A stretch of DNA of 64,000 nucleotides from Amycolatopsis mongoliensis (GCF_030285665.1 NZ_CP127295.1:2852001-2916000), one strand, 5' to 3'; counted from the first letter of the stretch, positions 18,022 through 27,368 are shown. Translations and numbers: made by a program. The notes: generated from the letters alone by a model not told the origin.

Positions 18022-18092
18022 CGTGAGAGCCCATTCCTGGTCGGGTGCGGTGGCGTAAGGATACTGGCCGACCCGCCGCAGGGGTCGCCGGG

Positions 18093-18098
18093 TAGCCT
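18093..18098 (+). promoter_or_regulatory. -10 box, leaderless promoter of GT2 gene
   Basis: TAGCCT lies 7 nt before GTG 18106, which supports that start. Confidence 0.55.
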
Positions 18099-18105
18099 CG
18101 GCACG

Positions 18106-19125
18106 GTGAGTGCGAACCCGCTCCTTCCCTCGCTGAGCGTCGTGATCCCGGTCTACAACGAACAGGACTGGATCGAACGCAGTGTCGGCGCCCTGCTCGC
18201 CTCGGCCGAGGCGGCGAACTGGCCGATCGAGGTCGTCGTCGTGGACGACGGCAGCACCGACGCCACGCCGTCGCGGCTCGACGAGCTGCGCGAACGGCAC
18301 GGCATCACGGTGCTCAGCCAGGCCAACTCGGGCCGCTTCGAGGCGCGCAGCGCCGGCATCGCGAAGTCGTCGGGCGACTGGATCGTGCTGCTCGACAGCC
18401 GGGTCATCGTCGGCGAAGGCAGCCTGACGTTCCTGCGCGACCAGCTCGTGGACCACCCCGAGCGCGCGGTCTGGAACGGCCACATCGACGTCGCCTCCGA
18501 CCACAATCCGTACGCGGGGTTCATGGCCGGCCTGGTGAAGGTGCCGTGGCGCAAATACTTCGCGAATCCGCGGTTGACGTCGTACGGAATCGAGGAATTC
18601 GACGTCTACCCGAAGGGGACGACGTTTTTCTGTGCCCGCCGGGCTCTGCTCGAAGGGTCGATCACGGCGTTCGTGTCGCTGTTCGACGACATCCGCTTCG
18701 CCAGTGACGACACCCGCATGCTGCGGTGGATCGCCGAGCGCGAGCGGATCTGGCTGGCACCCGGGTTCTCCGCGGTCTACAACGGGCGCGACTCGTTCAA
18801 GAAGTTCGTGCACCAGGCCTACTTCCGGGGCACCACCTACGTGGACTCCTACATCGGCTCGCCGGGCCCGGCCCGCAACGCCCTCTTCGGGGCGCTGGCC
18901 GCCGGCGTCGTCGGGCTGGTCTTCGCCACCAAGAAGCCGAAGACGACCCTGGTCGCCGGGGTGGCCGGCGTCGTCGCGGCCGGCGAGGTCGTGAAGAAGT
19001 GCGGTGCGACCGGCCCGGAGGCCCGCGCGGTCACCCGGCTGCTGCCGGTGTTCGCCGGCGGCTTCGGCGCGGGTGTCCTGCGTGGACTGGCCATGGCCGT
19101 GCGGGCCCGGCTCCGGCGCCGATGA
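18106..19125 (+). CDS. GT2 family glycosyltransferase
   Basis: The 339-residue enzyme has a GT-A domain: SVVIPVYNEQDWIERSV at the N-terminus, VVVDDGSTDATPSRL, then the metal-binding acidic site in IVLLDSRVIV and ARSAGIAKSSGDW. A weakly hydrophobic C-terminal region (about 260-330) may anchor it to the membrane. It would transfer a sugar from a nucleotide donor onto a lipid-linked or surface acceptor. Its stop overlaps the start of the flippase-like gene (ATGA), so both act in one operon. GTG 18106 is supported by the TANNNT box 7 nt upstream. Confidence 0.87.
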   Translation: MSANPLLPSLSVVIPVYNEQDWIERSVGALLASAEAANWPIEVVVVDDGSTDATPSRLDELRERHGITVLSQANSGRFEARSAGIAKSSGDWIVLLDSRVIVGEGSLTFLRDQLVDHPERAVWNGHIDVASDHNPYAGFMAGLVKVPWRKYFANPRLTSYGIEEFDVYPKGTTFFCARRALLEGSITAFVSLFDDIRFASDDTRMLRWIAERERIWLAPGFSAVYNGRDSFKKFVHQAYFRGTTYVDSYIGSPGPARNALFGALAAGVVGLVFATKKPKTTLVAGVAGVVAAGEVVKKCGATGPEARAVTRLLPVFAGGFGAGVLRGLAMAVRARLRRR

Positions 19126-20441
19126 GCACCGCGGGCGTGCGGGGGACGAACGTGGAGGCCGGCACCGGCGCACGCGGCCGTGCCACCGCGGGCAGCCTCG
19201 GCAGCTCGCTGCTGGTGTCGATCGGCCTCGGCTACGTCCTCACGGTCGCCTGCCAGCGCCTGCTTCCGCCGCAGGAGTACGCGGTCTTCGTCACGTTCTG
19301 GGGCCTGCTGATGGGCCTCGGCAGCACCCTTTCGCCGCTGGAGCAGGAGCTGTCCCGCCAGTCGGCGGTGGCGGCCCTGGCCGGCGGCAAGGCGGGCCGC
19401 CCGGCGCTGCGCGCGGTCGCCGTCGGCGTGGTCGTCGCGGCCGCTTTCTCGCTGGCTCTGCTGATCCCGCCGGTCAATGACCGGCTGTTCCACGGAGACT
19501 GGTCGCTGGCGGTCATCGTGCTGGCCGGCGGTGTCGCGTTCGCCTGCCAGTTCGGCACCCGCGGGCTGCTGATCGGGCAGCACAAGGTGAAGGCCTTCTC
19601 GCTGCTCGTGGTCGCCGAACCGGCGGTGCGCGCGCTCATCCTCGGCGTCCTGTTCGTGTCGGTCGCCTACAACGTCGTCTCGCTGGCCATCGCGGTCGCC
19701 GCCGGCTCGTTCGCCTGGCTGCTGTTCGCCCGGCCGGCCCGGCGCCTGCTCGACCCGCACGTCGAGGGCGACGGCTGGGGCGTCACCACCCGCCGGATGG
19801 GAATGCTCCTGGTCGGGGCCGCGCTGACGTCGGCGGTCATCACCGGCTACCCGGCGCTGGTCGGCCTGCTGGCGCCCGGCGGAGACGGCGACCGCGTCGG
19901 CTCCCTGTTCGCCGCGCTGGTCATCGCGCGGCTGCCGCTGACCCTGATCGGGCCGGTCCAGTCGCTGGCCGTGCCGTTCGTCGTCCGGCTCTCGGTCACC
20001 GAAGAGGGCCGCCACCGCCTGCGCCGCGTGCTGGCCCTCGGCGCCGTCGCCTCCCTGGCCCTGGCCGCACTCGGCGCACTGGTCGGGTTGTGGCTCGGTC
20101 CCTGGGCGGTGCGGTTCGTCAGCGGCCCGGGCTACGACATCGACGGCTGGTCGGTCGCGGGACTGGTGTGGTCTTCGGTGCTGCTGGTGCCGATGCAGCT
20201 GCTCACGGCCGTGCTCGTGGCCCGCACCCAGGCGAAGCTCGTGCTGGTCAGCTGGGCCGTGGTCACGGGCACGGCGTCGCTGTTGCTCCTCTTCCTGCCC
20301 GGTGACACGGTGTTCCGTGCGGTCGTCGCGCTGGCCGCGGCGCCCGCGCTGGGCCTGGCCGTGGTGCTCGCGTTCGTCCTGCGGCGTGCCCCGGAGAACG
20401 GGACGGCGACAACCGCGGGCGCAGATGAAGCGTCTTCATAG
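19122..20441 (+). CDS. polysaccharide flippase-like membrane protein
   Basis: The 439-residue protein has about 12 hydrophobic segments and a pattern typical of Wzx/MATE-like (MOP superfamily) exporters: N-terminal GSSLLVSIGLGYVLTVACQR, a PPQEYAVFVTFWGLLM loop and paired helices to the C-terminus. It would flip lipid-linked oligosaccharide across the membrane. It starts within the GT2 stop and is followed after 79 bp by the second DUF6541 gene, which supports a glycan export role. Low sequence identity is usual in this family, so the call rests on topology and context. Confidence 0.75.
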   Translation: MSTAGVRGTNVEAGTGARGRATAGSLGSSLLVSIGLGYVLTVACQRLLPPQEYAVFVTFWGLLMGLGSTLSPLEQELSRQSAVAALAGGKAGRPALRAVAVGVVVAAAFSLALLIPPVNDRLFHGDWSLAVIVLAGGVAFACQFGTRGLLIGQHKVKAFSLLVVAEPAVRALILGVLFVSVAYNVVSLAIAVAAGSFAWLLFARPARRLLDPHVEGDGWGVTTRRMGMLLVGAALTSAVITGYPALVGLLAPGGDGDRVGSLFAALVIARLPLTLIGPVQSLAVPFVVRLSVTEEGRHRLRRVLALGAVASLALAALGALVGLWLGPWAVRFVSGPGYDIDGWSVAGLVWSSVLLVPMQLLTAVLVARTQAKLVLVSWAVVTGTASLLLLFLPGDTVFRAVVALAAAPALGLAVVLAFVLRRAPENGTATTAGADEASS

Positions 20442-20520
20442 CGGCCCAGTAAGGTGCAGTGCGCCCGCTGGTGGGACGGGAACGGCGTGAAGCGCCGGTG
20501 AGGTTTGGACTGCGAATTCG

Positions 20521-22488
20521 ATGAACGTTCTGCTCGTTTTGCTCGCGTTCTGGTTGCCGGGTCTAGTCTTCGGTGCCGCGATCCGGCTGCGGGGCTGGAC
20601 CTTGGCCGCCGCCGCGCCGATGCTCACTTTCGGCCTCGTCGCACTCGGTATCCCGGTGCTGGGCAAGCTCGGCATCCGCTGGACGATGCTCGACGTGGCG
20701 TTGTGGACGCTCGTGCTCTCGGCCGCCGGTTTCGGGCTCGCCTTCGCGGTGTCCCGGTTCACTCGGCGACGCCACCCCGACCGGGAAGAGCCGGAGCGGC
20801 CGGCGCGGAGCGTGCGGGACCACGTGCTCATCGGTCTCGGCGTCGCCCTCGGCATGGGGATCGGCACCGTCACGTTCCTGCGGGGCATCCGGAACCTCGG
20901 CAACGTCCAGCAGGGCTGGGACGCGCCGTTCCACGCGAACCTGGTGCGCTGGATCGCCGAGCACGGCGACGCCCGGCCGTCGACCGTCGGCACGATCTCG
21001 AACCTGCCGAACCAGACGGACTACTTCTACCCGGACACCTACCACGCGCTGCTCGCCCTGGTCTTCGGCAAGGCCGGCCTGACGATCATGCCGACGCTGA
21101 ACCTGGCGGCCCTGGCGGTGGTCCTCACCGTCCCGCTGGGTGTCGCCGCGATGTGCCACGCCTGGCGGATGCCCCCGATCGGCGTCGCCGCGGCGGCCGC
21201 GGTTTCGGCCTCGTTCTCGGTCTTCCCCTACGACTCGCTGTGGCGCGGTCCGCTGTGGCCGTACGTCGCCGGTGTCGCCCTGATCCCGGCCATGCTCGCG
21301 GTCGCGCGGCACCTGCTGGAGCCCCGCGGGATCGCCGGGCCGGTGGGGATCGGCGTCGGCGTGGCCGGGCTCGCGGGCCTGCACACGAGCGTCGTCTTCG
21401 TGGTCATCGTCTACTTCCTGCTGATCCTCGTCGCCGTGCTGGTCCGCTGGGAGCCGATCACCTGGAGCCGGTCGGCGCCGTCGCTGGTCGCGACCGTGGT
21501 GCTGGCCGCCGCGCTCGGCATCCCGGTGGTGCTGCCTTCGCTCTACAACGCCAGCGGCGTGACCAGCGCTTACTGGGCGTCCGAGGCGACGGTCTCCGGT
21601 GCCGTCGGCGAAACCATCACGTTCTCGCCGATGGCCGACTTCCCGCAGTGGTGGATCGGCGTCCCGGCCATCATCGGGGTGTTCCTGCTGGTCAAGCACC
21701 GCCGGATGCTGTGGATGGTGGCCGCGTACGTCGTGCTGGGCGGGTTCTTCGCCGCCACGGTTTCGCTCGAGACCGACCTGGTGCACACGCTGAGCAGCCC
21801 GTTCTACAACGACCACTGGCGCATCGCGGCGCTCGTGCCGCTGGCCGGCTGCGTCGCGTTCGGAGAGTTCGTGAACACCGCGTCGGCCGGGTTCGCCCGG
21901 AAGGTCGCGCCGCGGCTGCCCAAGCTCAAGCCCGCGACGCTGACCGTCCTCGGCGTCGTCGTGCTCGCGCTGGTCGTCGGCGGGCTGAGCCGCGGTGGCT
22001 ACATCGGCCGCAACGCCGCCCGGCTCCAGTTCAACTACGGGGGCGGCCCGACGGTCAGCAAGGACGAGGAGACGGCGTTCACCTGGCTCGCCGGCCACAC
22101 CTCGCCCGGTGAGCGGGTGCTGAACGACAAGGCGGACGGCTCGGTCTGGATGTACGCGCTGGCCGGGGTGCAGCCGACGCAGTGGACGTTCTACGGGGCC
22201 GAGCCGGCCACCGACGCCGGTTACCTGAGCATCTTCGGCAACGACGTCGACAAGTACCCGAAGGTGCGCGAGCTGCTCACCGACCTGAAGGTGCGGTACG
22301 CGTTCGTCGGAACCGGCAAGGTCACGCCGACGACGGTGCGCGACGTCGGTCTCCAGCACCTCGACACCAATCCCGGCTTCAAGCTGGTCTACCGCAACGC
22401 CGGTGCCTCGATCTACGAGATCGAGGGCCAGCAGGGTGTGGTCGCGTCCGGTGCGACGCCCGGCGCCGCTCCCGGTGACGGCCAGTGA
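20521..22488 (+). CDS. DUF6541-type polytopic membrane protein, paralogue 2
   Basis: The 655-residue protein has about 12 membrane segments and a C-terminal soluble domain (from about 505) with ETAFTWLAGHTSPGERVLND, a feature shared with paralogue 1 (EYDLFKRIAERTEPGTIVAQ). The first large loop has GWDAPFHANLVRWI and DYFYPDTYHALLAL. I infer an envelope glycosyltransferase of GT-C-like topology. ATG 20521 has no close ribosome site; the nearest purine-rich run is about 17 nt upstream, so the true start may differ. Downstream lies the DPM-like GT2 gene. Confidence 0.75.
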   Translation: MNVLLVLLAFWLPGLVFGAAIRLRGWTLAAAAPMLTFGLVALGIPVLGKLGIRWTMLDVALWTLVLSAAGFGLAFAVSRFTRRRHPDREEPERPARSVRDHVLIGLGVALGMGIGTVTFLRGIRNLGNVQQGWDAPFHANLVRWIAEHGDARPSTVGTISNLPNQTDYFYPDTYHALLALVFGKAGLTIMPTLNLAALAVVLTVPLGVAAMCHAWRMPPIGVAAAAAVSASFSVFPYDSLWRGPLWPYVAGVALIPAMLAVARHLLEPRGIAGPVGIGVGVAGLAGLHTSVVFVVIVYFLLILVAVLVRWEPITWSRSAPSLVATVVLAAALGIPVVLPSLYNASGVTSAYWASEATVSGAVGETITFSPMADFPQWWIGVPAIIGVFLLVKHRRMLWMVAAYVVLGGFFAATVSLETDLVHTLSSPFYNDHWRIAALVPLAGCVAFGEFVNTASAGFARKVAPRLPKLKPATLTVLGVVVLALVVGGLSRGGYIGRNAARLQFNYGGGPTVSKDEETAFTWLAGHTSPGERVLNDKADGSVWMYALAGVQPTQWTFYGAEPATDAGYLSIFGNDVDKYPKVRELLTDLKVRYAFVGTGKVTPTTVRDVGLQHLDTNPGFKLVYRNAGASIYEIEGQQGVVASGATPGAAPGDGQ

Positions 22489-22537
22489 CCGGCGGTTCGG
22501 CCCCGGGGGCTGGAAGTCCGCCGCAGAGCCGAAAGGT

Positions 22538-22543
22538 TAAGGT
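22538..22543 (+). promoter_or_regulatory. -10 box, leaderless promoter of DPM-like gene
   Basis: TAAGGT lies 6 nt before GTG 22550. This favours GTG over the ATG at 22556. Confidence 0.5.
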
Positions 22544-22549
22544 GATGGC

Positions 22550-23293
22550 GTGTCCATGACCCCTGTGAGCAGCCGTCGCGTGCTCATCGTGATGCCGGCG
22601 CTGAACGAGTCCGCGAGCGTCGCTTCGGTCATCGAGCAGGTGAAACGCGCCCTGCCGAACGGCGATCTGCTGGTCGTCGACGACGGTTCGGTCGACGAAA
22701 CCGCCAAGCTCGCCCGGGCGGCCGGGGCCGAGGTCGCCCGGCTCGCGGTGAACCTCGGGGTCGGCGGGGCCATGCGCACCGGGTTCCGGTACGCCGCGGC
22801 CCGCGGGTACGACGTGGTCGTGCAGGTGGACGCGGACGGCCAGCACGACCCGGACGAGCTCGACGCCCTGCTGCGCGGCCTGGACGACGCGGACATCGTG
22901 ATCGGCTCCCGCTTCGCCGGCAAGGGCTCCTACAAGGCCAGCGGACCGCGCAAGTACGCGATGGTCGCGCTTTCGCTCGTGTTCTCACGGCTGGCGAAGA
23001 CCAAGCTCACCGACGTCACGTCGGGGTTCAAGGCGATGGGACCGCGCGCGATCCGGTTGTTCGCCTACTACTATCCGGCCGAGTACCTCGGCGACACGGT
23101 GGAATCGCTGGTCATGGCCATCCGCGCCAAGCTGACCATCCGGGAGATTCCGGTCATCATGCGGGAACGGGCGGGCGGCACGCCCAGCCACTCACCCGTC
23201 AAATCGGCGGTCTACCTGGGCCGGGCCGGCCTCGCGCTGCTGCTCGCGCTGGTCCGGCGCCGCCCCGCGGTCGACTCTTCAGACTCGGCATAA
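22550..23293 (+). CDS. GT2 glycosyltransferase, dolichol/polyprenyl-phosphate mannose synthase-like
   Basis: The 247-residue GT-A enzyme resembles DPM1-type polyprenyl-phosphate sugar synthases. Motifs: RVLIVMPALNESASVASVI, LLVVDDGSVDETA, VVVQVDADGQHDPDEL and the conserved VIGSRFAGKG. It would load a sugar onto undecaprenyl or decaprenyl phosphate on the inner face, feeding GT-C enzymes such as the DUF6541 and DUF2029 proteins nearby. A DUF2304 gene follows 13 bp later, a pairing common in bacteria. A TANNNT box 6 nt upstream supports GTG 22550. Confidence 0.88.
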   Translation: MSMTPVSSRRVLIVMPALNESASVASVIEQVKRALPNGDLLVVDDGSVDETAKLARAAGAEVARLAVNLGVGGAMRTGFRYAAARGYDVVVQVDADGQHDPDELDALLRGLDDADIVIGSRFAGKGSYKASGPRKYAMVALSLVFSRLAKTKLTDVTSGFKAMGPRAIRLFAYYYPAEYLGDTVESLVMAIRAKLTIREIPVIMRERAGGTPSHSPVKSAVYLGRAGLALLLALVRRRPAVDSSDSA

Positions 23294-23306
23294 GGAGCTT
23301 GCGAAG

Positions 23307-23741
23307 ATGGCCGGTTGGCGCATCCTCAGCATCGTCATCGCCTGCCTGGTGCTGTTCGTCGTCATCGAGATGATGCGGCGACGCAAGCTCCGCGAGAAGT
23401 ACGCGGGCGTCTGGCTGGTCGTCGCCACCGGTGTGGTGGTGCTCGCCGTGGTCCCGTCGGCCGCGCTGTTCCTCGCCCGGCTGACCGGGGTCGAGACCCC
23501 GTCGAACTTCGTCTTCCTCCTCGCCGGCGTCGTGCTGGCGCTGGTGTCGCTGCACCTGTCCACCGAGGTCGGGCACCTGGAGGAAGAGGTGCGCACGTCG
23601 GTCGAGGAGACCGCGCTGCTGCGCTGCGAGCTCGAGGACGCCAAGCGCGAGCTGGTCGCCCGGATCGCCGAGCTGGAGGCGCGGACCACCGCGCCGGACA
23701 ACGTCAACGGGCTTCCCGAGGTCGAGCGCGTCAGCAAGTGA
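23307..23741 (+). CDS. DUF2304 membrane protein
   Basis: The 144-residue protein has three hydrophobic helices in the first 90 residues (RILSIVIACLVLFVVIEMM; WLVVATGVVVLAVVPSAALF; FVFLLAGVVLALVSL), followed by a charged coiled-coil-like tail (HLEEEVRTSVEETALLRCEL). This is the DUF2304 pattern. These proteins are usually coded next to GT2 enzymes, as here, and are thought to assist membrane glycosyl transfer or lipid-carrier use. Function itself is unknown. Ribosome site AGGAG at 23292-23297. Confidence 0.85.
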   Translation: MAGWRILSIVIACLVLFVVIEMMRRRKLREKYAGVWLVVATGVVVLAVVPSAALFLARLTGVETPSNFVFLLAGVVLALVSLHLSTEVGHLEEEVRTSVEETALLRCELEDAKRELVARIAELEARTTAPDNVNGLPEVERVSK

Positions 23742-23745
23742 CCGG

Positions 23746-24282
23746 GTGATCGAAGCCCTGCTCGCCGCGCCCGCCCGGTTGGGGGCGGTGCGCCTGCTGG
23801 CCGTCGACGGCCCGTCGGGCGTGGGGAAGTCCACAATGGCCGCCCAGGTCGCCGCCGGACTGCGTGCTCGCGGGTGCCGGACCGAGCTGGTGAGCACGGA
23901 CGCCTTCGCCACGTGGGACGACCCGGTCTCGTGGTGGCCCCGGCTGGTCGACGGGGTCCTGAAACCGCTCGCGAACGGCGTCGAAGGCGCTTACCGGCCG
24001 ATGGACTGGACGGGCGGGGCACCCCGGCCGGGTGAGCTCGTCCGGGTGCCCGTGCCGGAAGTCCTGGTGCTGGAGGGCGTCTCGTGCGGCCGGACTTCGG
24101 TAAGACCCCTGCTTTCGCACCTCTGCTGGCTCTCCGGCGGCCCGGAGGCCGGGCGGTTGGCCAGGGCCGTGGCGCGCGACGGTGAGGCTGCACGGGCCGA
24201 ACTGGGCCGCTGGCAACGGTTCGAGCGTGGCTGGTTCGCCGTCGACGGCACCTCCGAGGCCGCCGACACCCGACTTTCGTAG
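23746..24282 (+). CDS. P-loop kinase-like protein (uridine kinase-like)
   Basis: The 178-residue protein has Walker A DGPSGVGKST near residue 21, a later VLVLEGVSCGR (Walker B-like position) and DAFATWDDPVSWWPRL, the acceptor-binding region typical of small uridine/cytidine-kinase-like proteins of actinobacteria. The natural substrate is unknown. It lies 4 bp after the DUF2304 gene, so it is probably the last gene of the glycan operon. GTG 23746 is the only start that keeps the complete P-loop region with normal spacing. Confidence 0.7.
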   Translation: MIEALLAAPARLGAVRLLAVDGPSGVGKSTMAAQVAAGLRARGCRTELVSTDAFATWDDPVSWWPRLVDGVLKPLANGVEGAYRPMDWTGGAPRPGELVRVPVPEVLVLEGVSCGRTSVRPLLSHLCWLSGGPEAGRLARAVARDGEAARAELGRWQRFERGWFAVDGTSEAADTRLS

Positions 24283-24609
24283 GAAACCGAGTCGTCACCG
24301 TGCGTGCGCGAGCCGCCCTGGATCGATCAAGGAAGACCTTCGCGCCAACACGACCGGGCTAACGTTGGTACCGCCATCTGAGTCAGTGATCCGGCACCGG
24401 ACGCAGTGGTCGGCCACAAATGGTCACATTCTGTCGCGATTTACGGACACATTGCGGTCAAATCGACGCCCACGTAGCGCGATCGTAACCTCACGTGCTT
24501 AAGTGCGGGCCGAGTTCCCGCTAGTGTCGGCGAGCACACCGATCGTCCGTCGAGTTCCTGACCGACCGGACGGTGACTTTGAACCCGAACATCTCCCAAG
24601 GGGTGCCAG
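24283..24609 (+). other. 327-bp upstream region of peptide importer operon
   Basis: No gene seen. The AT content is higher than the surroundings, as expected for a promoter region. A possible sigma-70 pair is TTAAGT (24499-24504) and TAGTGT (24522-24527) with 17-bp spacing, giving a leader of about 75 nt. Nothing else stands out. Confidence 0.5.
24499..24527 (+). promoter_or_regulatory. possible promoter of peptide ABC importer operon
   Basis: Weak -35 TTAAGT and -10 TAGTGT with 17-bp spacer, about 80 nt ahead of the binding-protein ATG. Tentative. Confidence 0.35.
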
Positions 24610-26280
24610 ATGCAGCAATTGCGGCTGACCCGAACACGCCGCGTGGCCCTGATCGGGCTCGCCGGCGCGCTCGCGGTTTCGCTGTCCGCCTGTGCGGAAT
24701 CCAAGCGTGAAGAGGGCGCCGGGGGTGGTACCGGAGGCACGATGATCTTCGGTGCGGCCGGTAACCCGAAGATGTTCGACCCCGCGTTCAACGACGAGGG
24801 CGAGACCTTCCGGATCACGCGGCAGATCTACGACACGCTGATCCAGAACAAGCCGGGCACCGCCGACCTCGAGCCCTCTCTCGCCGAGAAGTGGGAGTCG
24901 AGCAACGAGGGCAAGACCTGGACGTTCACCCTCAAGTCCGGCGTGAAGTTCTCCGACGGCACCCCCATGGACGCCACGGCGGTCTGCTTCAACTTCGACC
25001 GCTGGTACAACATGAAGGGCGCCGCCGCCCAGAGCCAGATGATCTACTACGGCGACGTCTTCGAGGGCTTCGCCAAGAACGAGGGCGACGCGAGCGGCGA
25101 CCCGGTCTACAAGAGCTGCGAGGCGAAGGACCCGACGACCGCGGTCCTCAACCTGAACAAGGCCAAGGGTGCGTTCCCGGCGGCGTTCACGCTGCCGTCG
25201 TTCTCCATCGAGAGCCCGGCCGCGCTCAAGCAGTACAACGCGGATCAGGTCACCCAGAGCGGCGACTCGTTCACCTACAGCGAGTACGCGAACAAGCACC
25301 CGGTCGGCACCGGCCCGTTCAAGTTCGAGAGCTGGGACCAGGCCAAGGGTGAGATCACCCTGGTGCGCAACGACACCAGCCCGAACCCGGCGAAGCTCGA
25401 CAAGCTGATCTTCAAGGTCATCCCGGACGAGAACGCCCGCAAGCAGGCGCTCAAGGCCGGCGACATCAACGGCTACGACTACCCGAGCCCGGCGGACTAC
25501 GGCCTGCTGCGCAACGACGGCGAGCAGGTGCTCATCCGCCCGTCGTTCAACGTGCTGTACCTGGGCATCAACCAGGCCAACAACCCGAAGCTCAAGGACG
25601 TCAAGGTCCGCCAGGCGCTGGCCTACGGCATCAACCGCGAGCAGTTCGTGAAGTCGAAGCTGGCCGAGGGTTCCGAGGTCGCGACCGAGTTCGTCCCGAA
25701 GGTCATCTCGGGCTACACCGACGACGTCACGAAGTACCCGTACGACCCGGAGAAGGCCAAGCAGCTGCTGCAGCAGGCCGGGGCGACGGACCTGACGCTG
25801 AAGTTCTACTACCCGACCGAGGTCAGCCGGCCGTACATGCCGAACCCGGCGGACACCTTCACGGCGATCTCCGAGGACCTCAAGAAGATCGGCGTCAAGA
25901 TCGAGGCCCACGCCGAGCCGTGGAACGGTGGCTACAAGGACGACGTGCAGAAGGCCGGCAAGCAGGACCTCCACCTGCTCGGCTGGACCGGTGACTACAA
26001 CGACGCCGGCAACTTCGTGGGCACGTTCTTCGGCCGCAAGAAGGCGGAGTTCGGGTTCGACAACGCGGAGCTGTTCTCGGCTCTGAACGCGGCGGACGCT
26101 TCGCCCGCCGGCGACGCCCACGCCAAGGCGTACCAGGAAGTCAACAAGAAGATCATGGACTTCCTCCCGGCGATCCCGATCGCGTACCCGACCCCGGCGA
26201 TCGTGGTCGGCCCGAAGGTCAAGGGTCTGGTGGCGAGCCCGCTCACCGACGAGCGTTTCAACACCGTGACCGTGAGCTGA
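24610..26280 (+). CDS. peptide/oligopeptide ABC importer, substrate-binding lipoprotein
   Basis: This 556-residue protein of the OppA/DppA (SBP_bac_5) family binds peptides or similar ligands outside the cell. It has a Tat/Sec-like N-terminus with RTRR, a hydrophobic stretch and lipobox SLSAC (about residue 27). The mature domain shows FDPAFNDEGETFRITRQIYDTL, WTFTLKSGVKFSDGTPMDA and HPVGTGPFKF, hallmark segments of the family. ATG 24610 has AAGGGG 6 nt upstream. A strong hairpin follows at 26300-26333, likely lowering read-through to the permeases so that more binding protein is made. Confidence 0.93.
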   Translation: MQQLRLTRTRRVALIGLAGALAVSLSACAESKREEGAGGGTGGTMIFGAAGNPKMFDPAFNDEGETFRITRQIYDTLIQNKPGTADLEPSLAEKWESSNEGKTWTFTLKSGVKFSDGTPMDATAVCFNFDRWYNMKGAAAQSQMIYYGDVFEGFAKNEGDASGDPVYKSCEAKDPTTAVLNLNKAKGAFPAAFTLPSFSIESPAALKQYNADQVTQSGDSFTYSEYANKHPVGTGPFKFESWDQAKGEITLVRNDTSPNPAKLDKLIFKVIPDENARKQALKAGDINGYDYPSPADYGLLRNDGEQVLIRPSFNVLYLGINQANNPKLKDVKVRQALAYGINREQFVKSKLAEGSEVATEFVPKVISGYTDDVTKYPYDPEKAKQLLQQAGATDLTLKFYYPTEVSRPYMPNPADTFTAISEDLKKIGVKIEAHAEPWNGGYKDDVQKAGKQDLHLLGWTGDYNDAGNFVGTFFGRKKAEFGFDNAELFSALNAADASPAGDAHAKAYQEVNKKIMDFLPAIPIAYPTPAIVVGPKVKGLVASPLTDERFNTVTVS

Positions 26281-26299
26281 TTCTGGATTTCAGCCAAAG

Positions 26300-26333
26300 G
26301 CAGGGGGTGGGTGCTACCGCACCCACCCCCTGC
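26300..26333 (+). terminator. intra-operon attenuating hairpin
   Basis: GCAGGGGGTGGGTGC (26300-26314) pairs perfectly with its partner at 26319-26333 around a TACC loop. Without a U-tract it probably acts as a partial terminator or mRNA stabiliser after the binding-protein gene. Confidence 0.7.
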
Positions 26334-26366
26334 GCCTGATCCCGGGCTGGCAACAAAGGACTGCAA

Positions 26367-27368
26367 GTGCTCCGTTTTCTCGTGCGTCGGCTGCTACAAG
26401 CGATCCCGACGCTCTTCATCCTGTCCATCCTGGTCTTCGCTTGGCTCCGGTCCCTGCCCGGCGGTCCCGCCGCCGCTCTGCTGGGGGACAAGGCGACGCC
26501 GGAGAAGATCGCCAACCTCAACCACGTGCTCGGCCTCGACCAGCCGATCTTCGTGCAGTACTTCGGGTTCCTCGGCCGGGCGGTCACCGGCGACTTCGGC
26601 AACTCCCTGGTGTCGACCCAGCCCGTGATGGGCGAGATCGTCACCTTCCTGCCGGCGACCATCGAGCTCGGTCTCTCCGCGATGATCATCGCGGTCGTCA
26701 TCGGCATCCCCGCCGGCTACCTGTCCGCGCGGTACCGCGGCGGGCCGGTCGACAACGTGGTCATCGTGCTGAGCCTGATCGGCGTCGCGGTGCCGGTGTT
26801 CTTCCTCGGCTACATGATGCAGGACATCCTGGCCGCGCCGCTGGGTCTGCCGTCCCAGGGCAGGCAGGCCGCGGGCCTCGACGCCACCGCGATCACGAAC
26901 TTCGCCATCCTCGACGGCATCATGACGAGCGAATGGGACGCCGTCTGGGACGCGATCAAGCACCTGATCCTGCCCGCGTTCGCCCTCGCCACGATCCCGC
27001 TCGCGGTGATCACCCGGATCACCCGCGCGTCGGTGCTGGACGTCCTCAACGAGGACTTCATCCGCACGGCCAACTCGAAGGGCCTGACCCAGCAGGTGGT
27101 GCGCACCCGGCACGTCCTGCGCAACGGCCTGCTGCCGGTGGTCACCACCATCGGCCTGCAGACCGGCGCGCTGCTCGGCGGCGCGGTGCTGACCGAGCGG
27201 GTGTTCAACTTCCGCGGCCTCGGCTTCCTGCTGGCCGAAGGGATCGAACGGCGTGACTACCCCCGCCTGCAGGCACTCCTGCTGTTCGGCGCCGTGGTCT
27301 ACGTCCTGGTGAACATGCTGGTCGACATCTCGTACGGGATCATCGACCCGAGGGTGCGTGTGCGATGA
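26367..27368 (+). CDS. peptide ABC importer, permease 1 (DppB/OppB-like)
   Basis: The 333-residue membrane subunit has six helices and the DppB/OppB hallmarks: N-terminal LRFLVRRLLQAIPTLFILSI, FVQYFGFLGRAVTGDFGNSL, and the cytoplasmic EAA-like loop VLDVLNEDFIRTANSKGL. It ends with YGIIDPRVRVR. The GTG start follows the attenuating hairpin by 33 nt. Its stop overlaps the next permease start by 4 bp (ATGA), so the two permeases are coupled. Confidence 0.93.
   Translation: MLRFLVRRLLQAIPTLFILSILVFAWLRSLPGGPAAALLGDKATPEKIANLNHVLGLDQPIFVQYFGFLGRAVTGDFGNSLVSTQPVMGEIVTFLPATIELGLSAMIIAVVIGIPAGYLSARYRGGPVDNVVIVLSLIGVAVPVFFLGYMMQDILAAPLGLPSQGRQAAGLDATAITNFAILDGIMTSEWDAVWDAIKHLILPAFALATIPLAVITRITRASVLDVLNEDFIRTANSKGLTQQVVRTRHVLRNGLLPVVTTIGLQTGALLGGAVLTERVFNFRGLGFLLAEGIERRDYPRLQALLLFGAVVYVLVNMLVDISYGIIDPRVRVR

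Noticed and set aside
16972..18105. Long plus-strand open frame across the epimerase gene
   Set aside because: It is the shadow of the minus-strand epimerase; only the part from GTG 18106 encodes the GT2 enzyme.
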